A stretch of 64,000 nucleotides of DNA from DUPU01 sp050952465. Its GTDB lineage: Bacteria; Bacillota; Dehalobacteriia; Dehalobacteriales; Dehalobacteriaceae. The notes beneath the pieces were generated by a model, which was not told where the DNA came from, did not search any database, and saw only the letters and a list, made by a program, of their open reading frames with translations. Positions 44,709 through 53,951 of this stretch are shown one piece after another. Both the position numbers and the translations under genes were made by a program. The stretch is taken from NCBI GenBank assembly GCA_050952465.1, contig JBMNKZ010000007.1, positions 124,001 to 188,000 of the forward strand. Reading direction: 5' to 3'. The number at the start of each line of letters is the position of its first letter. Positions within the stretch are counted from its first letter, which is position 1.

Positions 44709-45959
44709 TTAGTCTGAAAAGGTATTTAACATGACTTGCCTATTTGCGGTTTTCTGTAATATAGGTTCCCCTTTTGGCAGTTTCCAGATCAATGCCAAGA
44801 TAAAGGCAACAAATGCAATCCCCGCCGTTGGTATTGTGGCTCCAGTCCAACCTAGCTTTTCAATAAAGCTGCCAACAAGGGGTGGCCCCACCAGTGCCCC
44901 ACCATTACAACTAGTACCCCAAAGCACGGCCATGGCAACGCCAATATGCTCGGGGTTTTTTACTGTGTCCGGAGCGACCGCCGACACAACAGTAGGCGTG
45001 ATACCATTGGCAAGTCCCAGCATAAACATGTAAATAACAACCATGCTGGAACTCAAACGGAAACAAAAGAAGATAATCACAGTATAAACTAGCGTAGTAG
45101 CAACCACCACCCGTTTTTTGTTCTTCACAAAATTTAAAGCAATTGCCACTACAATACCAGATGTAATACCACCTATACCCATCAAACTAGACAAGCTGTT
45201 GGCGGAAGCGGTAGAATAGCCTAGTACTTCCACCAAGTAAGTCGGGCCCCACGAGTAGTATGAAAGGGAGAGTAAATTGAACAAGAAAAAAGCTCCTGCG
45301 AGTATTAATAAACTTGGCGAGCCTATACCCTTCCAAATTGATTCCTTGGGCTCCGTTTCGCTGCTCCGTGTTTCTATCTTACCGCCCTCGGGGGCATCCA
45401 CAAAAATAGCATATAAAATCGACACAACCACACATATAATAGCCGTGAACCACCAAACTGACTTCCAGTGGCCGAATGCGTTGACGATAGGCATAGTCAT
45501 GTTGAACATAGTAACCATACCGAGGGGCACCCAGCATGCCCAGATGGCGAGGGGCAGAGCCCTTTTTTCCGGGGGAAACCACATACTGATTATAGTCGGT
45601 GCGCAAACACTTAAAAGACCTACACTTACGCCTTCAATGGTGCGCCCCAGCAGCATTATGGCACCAGTCTCCGCCACAGCTCCGATCACCGAACCGGTAA
45701 TTGCGCAGAACAAGGCCACTAAACCACTGATCTTTGGACCCCATTTGCTCAACAGAGCTGCTGCGGGAAAAGCAATAACTACCCCAGCAATGCTAAATAT
45801 CGACATCATCAGGCCAGCCATGGTCATGCTCACATTTAAATCCTCAATTAAGTAGCCCATAACCGGCGGAACCTTGAACTGGCACATGGGTAAAGCAATA
45901 CTTTGAATCATGATCACAATAAAAACCAGCCATGCTCTTCTATTATCCCTATTTTCCAC
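44709..45959 (-). CDS. Major facilitator superfamily transporter (CynX/NimT-like)
   Basis: 416 residues with twelve predicted membrane helices and a cytosolic central loop (about residues 195-215, EGGKIETRSSETEPKES). Motifs such as GLMMSIFSIAGVVIAFP and LLGRTIEGVSVGLL fit the CynX/NimT or oxalate/formate-like MFS branches; substrate unknown. GTG start with TAGGAGG upstream. A foreign IS3 element ends about 25 bases upstream of the start, so its native promoter has been displaced. Confidence 0.88.
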   Translation of the reverse strand: MENRDNRRAWLVFIVIMIQSIALPMCQFKVPPVMGYLIEDLNVSMTMAGLMMSIFSIAGVVIAFPAAALLSKWGPKISGLVALFCAITGSVIGAVAETGAIMLLGRTIEGVSVGLLSVCAPTIISMWFPPEKRALPLAIWACWVPLGMVTMFNMTMPIVNAFGHWKSVWWFTAIICVVVSILYAIFVDAPEGGKIETRSSETEPKESIWKGIGSPSLLILAGAFFLFNLLSLSYYSWGPTYLVEVLGYSTASANSLSSLMGIGGITSGIVVAIALNFVKNKKRVVVATTLVYTVIIFFCFRLSSSMVVIYMFMLGLANGITPTVVSAVAPDTVKNPEHIGVAMAVLWGTSCNGGALVGPPLVGSFIEKLGWTGATIPTAGIAFVAFILALIWKLPKGEPILQKTANRQVMLNTFSD

Positions 45960-46048
45960 TTTTCTGCCTCCTAAAGAACGGCTTGAACCCCCATTATTGG
46001 AGAAAACCCTTTTAAAAACTTATTCTTACTTAAGAAAGCTCTAATTTA

Positions 46049-46199
46049 CTAAGCAGCCGCCCTTGACATGGGGCCCCTGGTGCCCGTGTTCTTTAGGGCC
46101 GAGGCCAGCTGCATCAATGATTTAGCGGCCCTAGCCAAAGATAGGCTAACACGGGCACCTCCCCCATGTAAAGGGTCTTCGATAAACGGCTGCCCTTAG
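46049..46199. other. Long imperfect hairpin in the 3-prime tail of the second IS3 element
   Basis: Paired blocks from outside in: CTAAG/CTTAG, CAGCCG/CGGCTG, ACATGGGG/CCCCATGT, GTGCCCGTGTT/AACACGGGCAC, CTTTAGGGCCG/CGGCCCTA-AAAG. The whole 151-nt segment could fold as one rod, downstream of and overlapping the end of orfB. Confidence 0.75.
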
Positions 46200-47203
46200 G
46201 CGATCATTTTTCCCCTAGCTATTTGGCTGTTTTTAACAGCTTCATAATACTTAGCTGGGGCCATATATCCTATACTGCCATGTCTGCGGCGATTATTATA
46301 ATAAGCCATATATTCACTTATAACCTTGTAAGCATCTGTAAAACTGGTAAACTCATTTCTGCTATAACATTCATCTTCTAAGATTGAATGAAAAGACTCT
46401 ATATAGGCGTTCATATTAGGTGTTTTAACCGGTATTCTTTCATGAGTTAATTTCCATTTCGAACATGTTTTTTCAAATACCTTAGCTATAAATTGGGGGC
46501 CGTTGTCTGTCCTTATTACCGGTAGATCCATACCAGGTTTTAAACCGCGTTTTTTAAGAGAATTTATAAGCACAGCACAGGCATCTCTGGCTGTAGCACT
46601 TAAGCCAAGATGATAGTCGATTACTGATCGGTCATATACATCTATCAAGGATAATTGGAAAAAGAACCTGGCCATACCCTCAATATAGCCGTACTTAATG
46701 TCCATTTGCCATTGCTGGTTTGGAGCTGTAATTTTTTCTCTTTTCGCCAGCTTTCTAGGACGATATGGATATATCTTCCTTTGGGGTCTTAATATATTTA
46801 GTTCTTTACAAAGCCTATATGTTTTCTTGTGGTTTATGATAAGCTGATAATCCTCCTTAAGAGTTACATTAATTTTTTTATAGCCATAGGGAAAACCATC
46901 TCCGGTAACTATTTCTTTTATATTTTCCTTTATTATTGCATCAGGAACCGCCTTACCTTTTACGTTGACTGAGTATCCTGGTATTTTTCGCCCAGGTGTC
47001 CTTTTTCTTAATCCCTGATTATCGGTATAAGGCTTGATTCCTTTAACTCTTTGATAATAGGTGGATGGAGATAGGCCGACAGAGTCAAGGACTAAAGAAG
47101 CGTTATAGCCCTTATCTATCCACCTTTTAGCTATAATAAATCTGTCGGCTACCGAGGGTTTTGGATATCCCTTAACTCTCTTAAAATAGCTAATTCCAGC
47201 TCT
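46196..47203 (-). CDS. IS3-family transposase OrfB of the second element
   Basis: The frame is open for 336 codons but has no good start codon at its 5-prime end, as expected when made only by -1 frameshift from orfA. Early part RFIIAKRWIDKGYNASLVLDS resembles the HTH_21 region. The integrase core contains MDIKYGYIEG (D), VIRTDNGPQFI (D) and MNAYIESFHSIL (E). It overlaps orfA by about 55 bases. Appears intact. Confidence 0.88.
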   Translation of the reverse strand, partial: RAGISYFKRVKGYPKPSVADRFIIAKRWIDKGYNASLVLDSVGLSPSTYYQRVKGIKPYTDNQGLRKRTPGRKIPGYSVNVKGKAVPDAIIKENIKEIVTGDGFPYGYKKINVTLKEDYQLIINHKKTYRLCKELNILRPQRKIYPYRPRKLAKREKITAPNQQWQMDIKYGYIEGMARFFFQLSLIDVYDRSVIDYHLGLSATARDACAVLINSLKKRGLKPGMDLPVIRTDNGPQFIAKVFEKTCSKWKLTHERIPVKTPNMNAYIESFHSILEDECYSRNEFTSFTDAYKVISEYMAYYNNRRRHGSIGYMAPAKYYEAVKNSQIARGKMIA

Positions 47204-47460
47204 TTATCAGCAAGTAGACGTTTAAGTCTGTCATTTTCTGTACTAACTTCTTTAAGTCTTTTTTCCATGGCTTTCTCGCGTTGCTTTTTAGCCTTGGGTA
47301 AGGCTTTTACAGAACCATTTTTTCGATTTTTCATTAACCAAGTATGAATAGTGTTAGGTGACATCTCATGCCGCCGGGCTACTAAGGCCACATTACCTGT
47401 TTCCTGGCACTCTTTAATTATTAATTCCTTAAATTCATCACTGTATTGCTTGTTTTTCAT
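47149..47460 (-). CDS. IS3-family OrfA of the second element
   Basis: 103 residues: helix-turn-helix (YSDEFKELIIKECQETGNVA, RHEMSPNTIHTWLMKNR) and a coiled coil (KRLKEVSTENDRLKRLL). Unrelated in detail to OrfA of copies A-C. Confidence 0.9.
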   Translation of the reverse strand: MKNKQYSDEFKELIIKECQETGNVALVARRHEMSPNTIHTWLMKNRKNGSVKALPKAKKQREKAMEKRLKEVSTENDRLKRLLADKELELAILRELRDIQNPR

Positions 47461-47767
47461 TAAAATCTACCCCCTAATAAAATGTTAACATACTACACGT
47501 ATTTTCTCCAAATCTATTAGGGGGCTATAGAGAGAACATATAGCCTTGGCATTCACCGATAGAGAATATCACAGGCTTTGCTTGAACCTTATAGAAGCTA
47601 ATTATACATTGCTATGTCATTTTCCTTCATTTGCTATACAACAAAAAACCCCATGGATCATTGCCACGGAGCCTTTATCAAAATTTTATTTACTCACCTA
47701 CTATCTGCACCATTTCATTTCCTTGCCTTCTAAACCATTATCAGAGGAGCAGAAATCTCCATCTGAG

Positions 47768-47856
47768 ATGCTGGAGTATCCGCATTAGTACTGGCTGCAG
47801 GAGTATGGATTTTCCACAAATTTGTACCAAGGGTTTTACCCGAAAAGTCTAAGTAG
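47768..47856 (+). pseudogene. Unrecognised 3-prime gene remnant
   Basis: The 498-bp stretch 47527-48024 has no intact gene. Its plus strand holds a last-exon-like frame (AAGVWIFHKFVPRVLPEKSK, 29 codons with the lead-in) that ends 13 bases before an intact terminator, as if only the tail of a membrane-protein gene survived the IS insertion. Family not recognised. Confidence 0.35.
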
Positions 47857-47869
47857 CATTTCCTTTATA

Positions 47870-47913
47870 GATAAACAGCCTGAACTTAAACGTTGCAGGC
47901 TGTTTATCTTTTA
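47870..47913 (+). terminator. Strong terminator
   Basis: Perfect 13-bp stem GATAAACAGCCTG/CAGGCTGTTTATC with 13-nt loop, followed by TTTTAT. It serves the lost plus-strand gene and may also act on the minus strand. Confidence 0.8.
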
Positions 47914-48024
47914 TATAAAAATTTTTAGTGTCGGGGAAACGTCTACGTTTGTAACTAAAAAAATATCTGGAAGAACAGGAGGCGGGTTAATGCACACGGG
48001 CAAGGTCATAGGCCAAGTCAAGTA

Positions 48025-48260
48025 TTATATAGAAAGATCATCAATTTGCTTAAGACGGTATATTAATGATCTCCGGGAAATATTGAGATAATTAGCTGTT
48101 GCCGTTTTATTTCCTTCATGTTTTTTTAATGCCTTCAAAATAATTTTATCAGTAAATTCTTTTAGGTCTAATTTTGTATCCGGAAGGTCTGATACAGTGT
48201 TAACCAGCATTATTGATGAGGTGTATTCGCTAGGCTTCCGCATAAATTCAAGGTGCTTTA
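48025..48260 (-). pseudogene. 3-prime fragment of the sigma-54 activator split by IS copy C
   Basis: Encodes KHLEFMRKPSEYTSS and the Fis-type helix-turn-helix (KHEGNKTATANYLNISRRSL) that the 5-prime fragment at 49765-51334 lacks. Removing the IS and one TTA repeat joins VKL to KHLEF in frame, proving that both fragments were one gene. Confidence 0.92.
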
Positions 48261-48344
48261 TATAATGTACCCATAGATTAAGACACGAAATTACAAAACT
48301 AAATGAACCTGATATAATAAAGGCAGAAAACTGCCGGACGGAGA

Positions 48345-48695
48345 GTGGTTCAAAAAATGCAAAAAAGACAATTTACAGCCGAGTTTAAGACAAGAATTGT
48401 ATTAGAAGTGCTACGAGAAGAAAAGCAACTAAACGAGCTGGCAAAGGAACATGATATAAGTCCGAACCAGTTGCGTAACTGGAAAAAAGAGTTTATTGAA
48501 AACGCATCTAAAGCGTTCTCTGGCAGCAGACTGGAAAAAGAGCAAAAACGACAACAAAAAGAACAAATGATAGAGAAACAGGAACTAATGGCAAAAGTCG
48601 GCCAACTCACTATTGAGAATGAGTGGCTTAAAAAAAAATCTGTTGAAATGTTTGGACCAGACTACGAAAAAAGGTTTAATAAGCCACCATTCTAA
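48345..48695 (+). CDS. IS3-family OrfA, copy C
   Basis: 116 residues, the same protein as in copies A and B (helix-turn-helix plus coiled coil). Confidence 0.92.
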   Translation: MVQKMQKRQFTAEFKTRIVLEVLREEKQLNELAKEHDISPNQLRNWKKEFIENASKAFSGSRLEKEQKRQQKEQMIEKQELMAKVGQLTIENEWLKKKSVEMFGPDYEKRFNKPPF

Positions 48696-49497
48696 GCTAA
48701 CTATAAAAGCGCAATGTAAAATACTGGGCATTAATCGAACCAGCGTTTATTATACACCTGCTACAGGAAATACGGAGTATGAGGAGCTGGTAAAAAGCCG
48801 AATTGACTACTGGCATACCAAAATGTGTTATTTGGGAGTGAGACGGCTTAAAAGTAAGCTTCAGAATGAAGGCATCCGAATCGGCCGGAAACTGATTCGA
48901 CGATATATGGAAGAAATGGGTATATACTGCATCTATCCGAAGCCTAATCTCTCCAAACGTAACAAAGAACATAAGGTATTCCCGTATCTGCTGAGGAATA
49001 TTGCCATTACCAGGCCTAATCAGGTATGGGCAATTGATCTCACTTACATTAAAATGGGCAAAAGCCATATGTATTTAACTGCTATTATAGACTGGTACAG
49101 CCGGTATCTCGTAGGATGGGAGCTATCGGATACGTTAGATACGGCTCCTGTATTAGCAGCGGTAAAGAAGGCAATTGCAGTACATGGAAGACCTGAAATC
49201 ATCAATTCAGATCAGGGAAGTCAATTTACCAGCGAGGATTATACCGGATTCCTACGACAGGAAAGCATCCGCCAAAGCATGGATGGAAAAGCAAGATGGG
49301 TGGATAACGTTATCATCGAGCGCTGGTTTAGAAGCTTAAAATGTGACAATATTTACATTAATGAATATCAAAATCCTAAACAGTTAAGAGCTGGTATAGG
49401 GGCATATGTACAAGAATACAACATGGACAGGCCACACCAGTCATTGGATTATCTTACCCCTTATTTAGCTTATACCAACCTGGGACATGCAGCGTAA
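48613..49497 (+). CDS. IS3-family transposase OrfB, copy C
   Basis: 294 residues, the same DDE transposase as in copies A and B, in the +1 frame relative to orfA. Confidence 0.92.
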   Translation: MRMSGLKKNLLKCLDQTTKKGLISHHSKLTIKAQCKILGINRTSVYYTPATGNTEYEELVKSRIDYWHTKMCYLGVRRLKSKLQNEGIRIGRKLIRRYMEEMGIYCIYPKPNLSKRNKEHKVFPYLLRNIAITRPNQVWAIDLTYIKMGKSHMYLTAIIDWYSRYLVGWELSDTLDTAPVLAAVKKAIAVHGRPEIINSDQGSQFTSEDYTGFLRQESIRQSMDGKARWVDNVIIERWFRSLKCDNIYINEYQNPKQLRAGIGAYVQEYNMDRPHQSLDYLTPYLAYTNLGHAA

Positions 49498-49764
49498 TTG
49501 ACCGCCGACCTTGACTTTGTGTCCGGCAAATGGTGTAAAGATGCGATGCGGGCGGGATGAGGTTATGAATGAAACTGATATCTCCCCCGCAAATCGTGCA
49601 AGCATACCATTTGCCAGCCCCAAACTCAAGGCAACCTGCTAATCGCAGGCGGCTGCTTATGTGAACAAATCAAAAAAATGAAACGGGACGAACAAGGTTA
49701 TGAAATGGGGATATCTGGCACATTTAGATTTTGAAATTTGTGTCTTGACAAAGGGGACACTTTA

Positions 49765-51334
49765 TTAGTTTAACCTCATTATCATCGAACATAATAACGA
49801 TATATTCAATAGTATTTTTAAGTTGTCTTACATTTCCAGGCCATGGGTAAGTGGTTAAAAAAGATGCTGCTTCCTCAGAAATGCTTTTAAAGTATTTTCC
49901 CTTTTTCAAAGCTGCTGTCTTTAAAAACCATTGTGCTAAGGGTAGAATATCATCCTTCCTGAGACGAAGGGGAGGAATATGAATGCGTACTGCTTCCAAT
50001 CGGTAGAAGAGGTCTTTGCGGAAGCTGCCCTCTTTGATATTTTTTTCCAGGTTAACGTTGGTTGCACATATTAAACGGACATCCGCTTCTTGTTTTTTAA
50101 GCCCCCCTACCCGGTAGTATTCTTTTTCTTGAATTACACGGAGAAGCTTGGCTTGCATACTTACAGGTATTTCCCCCAATTCATCTAGGAATAAACTGCC
50201 TCCTTGGGCGAGATCTAATTTTCCTTTTTGCCCACCGGATCGTCCTCCGGTAAAAGCTCCTCCTTCATAGCCGAATAATTCACTTTCAAATATGGTAGGG
50301 GTAATGGCTGCACAGTTAATATCTACAAAGGGTCTCTCCGTTCCCCTTGGGCCAAAGTGAATAAAGCGGGCAATAAGTTCTTTGCCCGTACCGGTTTCTC
50401 CTTCGATTAGCACTGGTACGGACCGATCCTTGTGCAGTATTTTCGCCTGTTCGATCACTTTTTGCATTGGGCTGGAGAAAATTTTAATTTCATCAGTGCC
50501 GTAAACATTTTTTCCCTGCTTACTGTGTTCAGATTTAATGATAGAAAACTTTTTTGTGACATCGTTATCTAGTGGAGCCATAACTACCATAATTTGACGT
50601 GGGTGGATTCCATCAGCTTTTAGGATATGCATTTTTTCTTCCCATTTGCTTCCGTCAGGCAGAGTAGTGTAGATGGTTCGTGTTTTTCCCGTGGTTAGTA
50701 CTTCGGAAAGAGGGCAGTTGGGACACTGACGATTTAGATTATGAAGTATTTTATAGCAAGGTGAGCCAATAATTGTCTCCTGCCGGGATTCACTCCAATC
50801 ATGAAAGGCTTCATTTGCCTCAAGTATCCCTCCCGTTTCATTTCGATAAAAAACAAATTCTTTAATGCTATCAATAATTAATGTTTTTTCCAACGCGGTA
50901 CGTTGTAAAATATTTTGCAGGCTAGTGTTTTCCGTAATGTCAATACCAATACAAATCATAGATCGGATGTTATCTGAGGAAGAAAGGTGTACGGCATTCC
51001 AGTTTATATACCTTGTCCCATGATTTTTTGTCATTACGTGATTGCTGCCGCTATAGTTATCTACATGTTTATTTATGATCTCTAATAACGTGTTTCTCAC
51101 CACAAAACGGAATTCCGGAGGAATAAAGTTTTTCACATAATCCTGCCCTAAGACCCTTTCAGCCGGCCAACCCACTACCTCAAAAAATACATCGTTACCA
51201 TATTGAAGTTTTAAGTCCTGATCAATGGTAATAATCATGACATTTAAATTTCGGGCCATAATTGTTAAGGACTCCAAGTCAATGGCACGAATCATATTTA
51301 GAAATTTATCAGTTTGTGCATTATTTTCTTTCAT
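49765..51334 (-). pseudogene. 5-prime part of a sigma-54 activator (two PAS domains, AAA+) split by IS copy C
   Basis: About 523 host codons. Two PAS domains (about 17-135 and 145-260, the second with a Cys pair in NRQCPNCPL), then AAA+ with Walker A GETGTGKE, ESELFGYEGGAFTGG (the usual GAFTGA loop ends in G here), LDELGEIP and PGNVRQL. Translation now runs into the IS and stops after about 13 foreign codons, so the product lacks its Fis DNA-binding domain (found at 48025-48260). It would be unable to bind its sites. Its likely target is the flavoenzyme gene directly upstream. Confidence 0.93.
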
Positions 51335-51454
51335 CTTTCCCCCATAATAATCCTATAATGGTAGTATTAACCTCATTCTAATTTACTTAGCTAAAAAAAA
51401 GAAACAAAAATTTTAACAGGGCCGGAAACCCGGCCCTGCAATTAAGTTTTAATT

Positions 51455-53395
51455 TTATATTTTTAAAGCAGTTTTATATCCGGTATGGATGGCATCGAAA
51501 ATTTTACCGGCTTTCACAAAATCCCCAATCTTATATACATTGAAGCCAGATGCTTGTTCTTTATCATCAATGATATTGGAAACAGGGGTTAAGCCTACCG
51601 CCATAATTATCGTATCAGCAGGTAGTTCTTTGTTTTGTAGTTTCTTATCGGATAGAACCAATCCCGTGTCAGTAATCTCTGTTACTCGTTGTCCAGTTAA
51701 AATATGTAAGTCGGTCTCGGCTATTCTTTCTTGATAAGCAAGTTTGTCCGTTACGGCCACATCAAACATAATTTCATCCAACATTTCAACTATGGTTACC
51801 TTATGCCCTTTTTCAGCCAGATACAGTGCTGTTTCCGTACCTATTAATCCACCACCTACCACAACAATATCTTTGCCCACGGATTCTTGATTATTTAAAA
51901 CGTCTAAAGCATTTACCACATGAGATTTTTCAATTCCAGGAATATTTAAAACAATAGGTTTGGCACCTAAAGCCAAAATCACAACGTCTGGATTAATTTG
52001 AGCGATCTTTTCCGGGGTCGCTTCTTCCATTACTACTTTAATATTAAGCGTCTCTACTTGATGGATTAAGTTCCTGATTAAAGCTCTTATATCTGACTTG
52101 AACTCAGGAACAGAAGCCTCATGGAGATAACCGCCTAACCTACGCTTTTCAAATAAAGTTACATTGTGGCCTCTCAAGGCACAAACTCGGGCTGCTTCCA
52201 TACCGGCCGGACCTCCGCCCACAACCACAACGTTCTTTGTACTTTCAGCAAGTGTAATCCCCAACTCATCTTCCCGGCCAATGGTTGGGTTGACAGCGCA
52301 GGTTACAGATTTATATTTAAAGAAAGTCCTTTCCAAACATCCCTCATTACACCGGATACAAGGCCTGATATCCTCCGGCCGGTCTGCCATGGCCTTTTTC
52401 GCCCAATATTGGTCAGCCCACAAAGGTCTGCCTAGACCAACAAAGTCTCCTTTGCCGCTGGCAATAATATCTTCGGCGTATTCCGGCAGGGTAATGGAAC
52501 CAGAGGCAATTACGGGAATACTGACATGCTTCTTAATTTCCGCAGCAGCCCAGGTATTGTGGCATACGGGTATTGCCATAGGAGTTACCTGATGGATCAT
52601 GGTATGATGATCTCCACCGGAAACGTGAATAGCATCCAGTCCAAGTTCCTCCATTTTCTTTGAGATAGCAATAGTATCTTCAATGGTCAGTCCGTCAGGC
52701 TCATAATCAGTTCCACTTAGTCTCACGGTTAATGGGAAATCAGGGCCTATTTTGGCACGAACATTTTCTACAATTTGAACCAGGAAGCGCATGCGGTTTT
52801 CCAAGGAGCCGCCATAAAAGTCATTTCGTTTATTAGTATGGGGGGAGAGGAAATTCGTAATGAGATACCCGTGGGCACCATGAATCTCCACTAAATCAAA
52901 ACCGGCATCAACTGCACGGCGGGCCGCATCCCCAAAGGCCTCAACAATATCTTTAATTTCTTCAATGGTTAAAGCATCGGGGACCACACCATAAGCTTCA
53001 TAAATTTTGGGCCAAGGAATCTGGGAAGCAGATTTCATTGGCTTGGTCCCTAAGAATTTTTGTCTGCCGCAGTGTTCAATTTGAATTCCTGCCCGGGCAC
53101 CATTATCTTTTATAACGTCTGCTAACCAGCCTAATCCGGGGATATGTTCTTTATCACTAATACCAAGTTGGCAATGGGCTGATTTACTGGCAATATTGTC
53201 TACGTAAGCGTATTCAACAATTACCAAACCAGTCCCGCCCCTAGCCAATTCTCGATAATGGCGTATTAATCTTTCAGATACAGATCCGTCCATATTACTG
53301 AGACCGGTGGATTGAGGGGCTTTTACAATCCGATTTTTGATTTCCAGATTACCGATTTTGGCTGGAGAAAAAAGATGCGGAAATAGTTTACTCAT
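51455..53395 (-). CDS. Old-Yellow-Enzyme/2,4-dienoyl-CoA-reductase-type flavoprotein
   Basis: 646 residues. N-terminal FMN TIM barrel (about 1-335; IKNRIVKAPQSTG, VEIHGAHGYLI, GGSLENRMRF), a [4Fe-4S] motif (about 345-368; CIRCNEGC and a fourth Cys in TCAVNP), then FAD and NAD(P) Rossmann regions (GGGPAGMEAARV near 395, GGGLIGTETA near 513). This matches FadH, enoate reductase and BaiCD-like enzymes that reduce an activated C=C bond. It is preceded by a sigma-54 promoter (53478-53494); the neighbouring activator is broken. ATG with TAGGAGG upstream. Confidence 0.94.
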   Translation of the reverse strand: MSKLFPHLFSPAKIGNLEIKNRIVKAPQSTGLSNMDGSVSERLIRHYRELARGGTGLVIVEYAYVDNIASKSAHCQLGISDKEHIPGLGWLADVIKDNGARAGIQIEHCGRQKFLGTKPMKSASQIPWPKIYEAYGVVPDALTIEEIKDIVEAFGDAARRAVDAGFDLVEIHGAHGYLITNFLSPHTNKRNDFYGGSLENRMRFLVQIVENVRAKIGPDFPLTVRLSGTDYEPDGLTIEDTIAISKKMEELGLDAIHVSGGDHHTMIHQVTPMAIPVCHNTWAAAEIKKHVSIPVIASGSITLPEYAEDIIASGKGDFVGLGRPLWADQYWAKKAMADRPEDIRPCIRCNEGCLERTFFKYKSVTCAVNPTIGREDELGITLAESTKNVVVVGGGPAGMEAARVCALRGHNVTLFEKRRLGGYLHEASVPEFKSDIRALIRNLIHQVETLNIKVVMEEATPEKIAQINPDVVILALGAKPIVLNIPGIEKSHVVNALDVLNNQESVGKDIVVVGGGLIGTETALYLAEKGHKVTIVEMLDEIMFDVAVTDKLAYQERIAETDLHILTGQRVTEITDTGLVLSDKKLQNKELPADTIIMAVGLTPVSNIIDDKEQASGFNVYKIGDFVKAGKIFDAIHTGYKTALKI

Positions 53396-53477
53396 AAATA
53401 TACCTCCTAATTATTTTATTGAAAGGGGATCAACTAGTCCTTGCACCCCCTTTCACAATGTTATATGAGTATATTCA

Positions 53478-53494
53478 TGCATAATCCATGCCAA
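53478..53494 (-). promoter_or_regulatory. Sigma-54 (-24/-12) promoter of the flavoenzyme gene
   Basis: On the minus strand TTGGCAT-GGATT-ATGCA, with GG and GC correctly spaced and 14 of the first 17 positions shared with the promoter at 6503-6519. It is about 85 bases upstream of the start codon. Confidence 0.75.
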
Positions 53495-53562
53495 AAATTG
53501 TAACTAATAAATCTTCCTTTAAAAGCTAGTCTCAAAAGGAATAAACACGAGTAGGAGTAAAT

Positions 53563-53610
53563 TTATACAGGTTATAAAGTTAGTAGATCAACAATTATGT
53601 TATACAGATT
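53563..53610. promoter_or_regulatory. Candidate activator sites upstream of the 53.5 kb promoter
   Basis: Direct repeat TTATACAGGTT (53563-53573) and TTATACAGATT (53600-53610), 37 bases apart and 70-115 bases upstream of the -24 element. Position and repetition suit a sigma-54 activator, but the motif is unproven. The rest of 53396-53780 has no gene. Confidence 0.35.
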
Positions 53611-53780
53611 TGTACGTATATCCAAAATTGTCTTATTGCCCCTACATTTTATGCTATTTCCTCTTAATAAATTGATGTATACCAATAACGTTCTAGCTAA
53701 ATCTAACTACTACACGACATATACTCTGTTCACAAAAGGATAAAAGCCTTGGAGATATTTTACAATATCAACCAAGACTT

Positions 53781-53921
53781 TTATTTACCCATATCGCTGG
53801 CCAGCTTCGTATTGGAACTTGGTGCAATACCATTAACCATTGTTTGCATATGATTCATCCCGATGGCATGAGCTGCTTCAAATTGTCCCTTATCGACATA
53901 TGATATCTGGAAAACTATTTT
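53781..53921 (-). pseudogene. Unrecognised C-terminal gene remnant
   Basis: A 46-codon minus-strand frame without a start (SYVDKGQFEAAHAIGMNHMQ ... NTKLASDMGK) looks like the tail of a soluble protein. A weak hairpin (AAAAGCCTTGG/CCAAGACTTTT) lies just beyond its stop. Family not recognised. Confidence 0.35.
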
Positions 53922-53951
53922 CTACTGTTGTTTGCTATTTGTTCCCTATTA

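Larger units (their letters stand above)
45985..47527 (-). mobile_element. Second, different IS3-family element (about 1.54 kb)
   Basis: Imperfect inverted ends share CCCCC and TTGGAGAAAA (about 45985-46007 and 47502-47527). Contains orfA and orfB in the canonical -1 arrangement and a long 3-prime hairpin at 46049-46199. The exact ends and any target duplication are uncertain. Inserted directly upstream of the MFS gene. Confidence 0.8.
48261..49764 (+). mobile_element. IS3-family insertion sequence, copy C (1504 bp)
   Basis: Apparently identical to copies A and B. Flanked by the 3-bp direct repeat TTA (48258-48260 and 49765-49767). It lies inside the activator gene, separating the AAA+ domain from the DNA-binding domain. 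Tail hairpin at 49525-49615. Confidence 0.96.

Noticed and set aside
47546..47788. 80-codon plus-strand frame in the 47.5-48.0 kb gap
   Set aside because: TTG start without a ribosome site and no recognisable domain; it probably results from the decayed gene around it.
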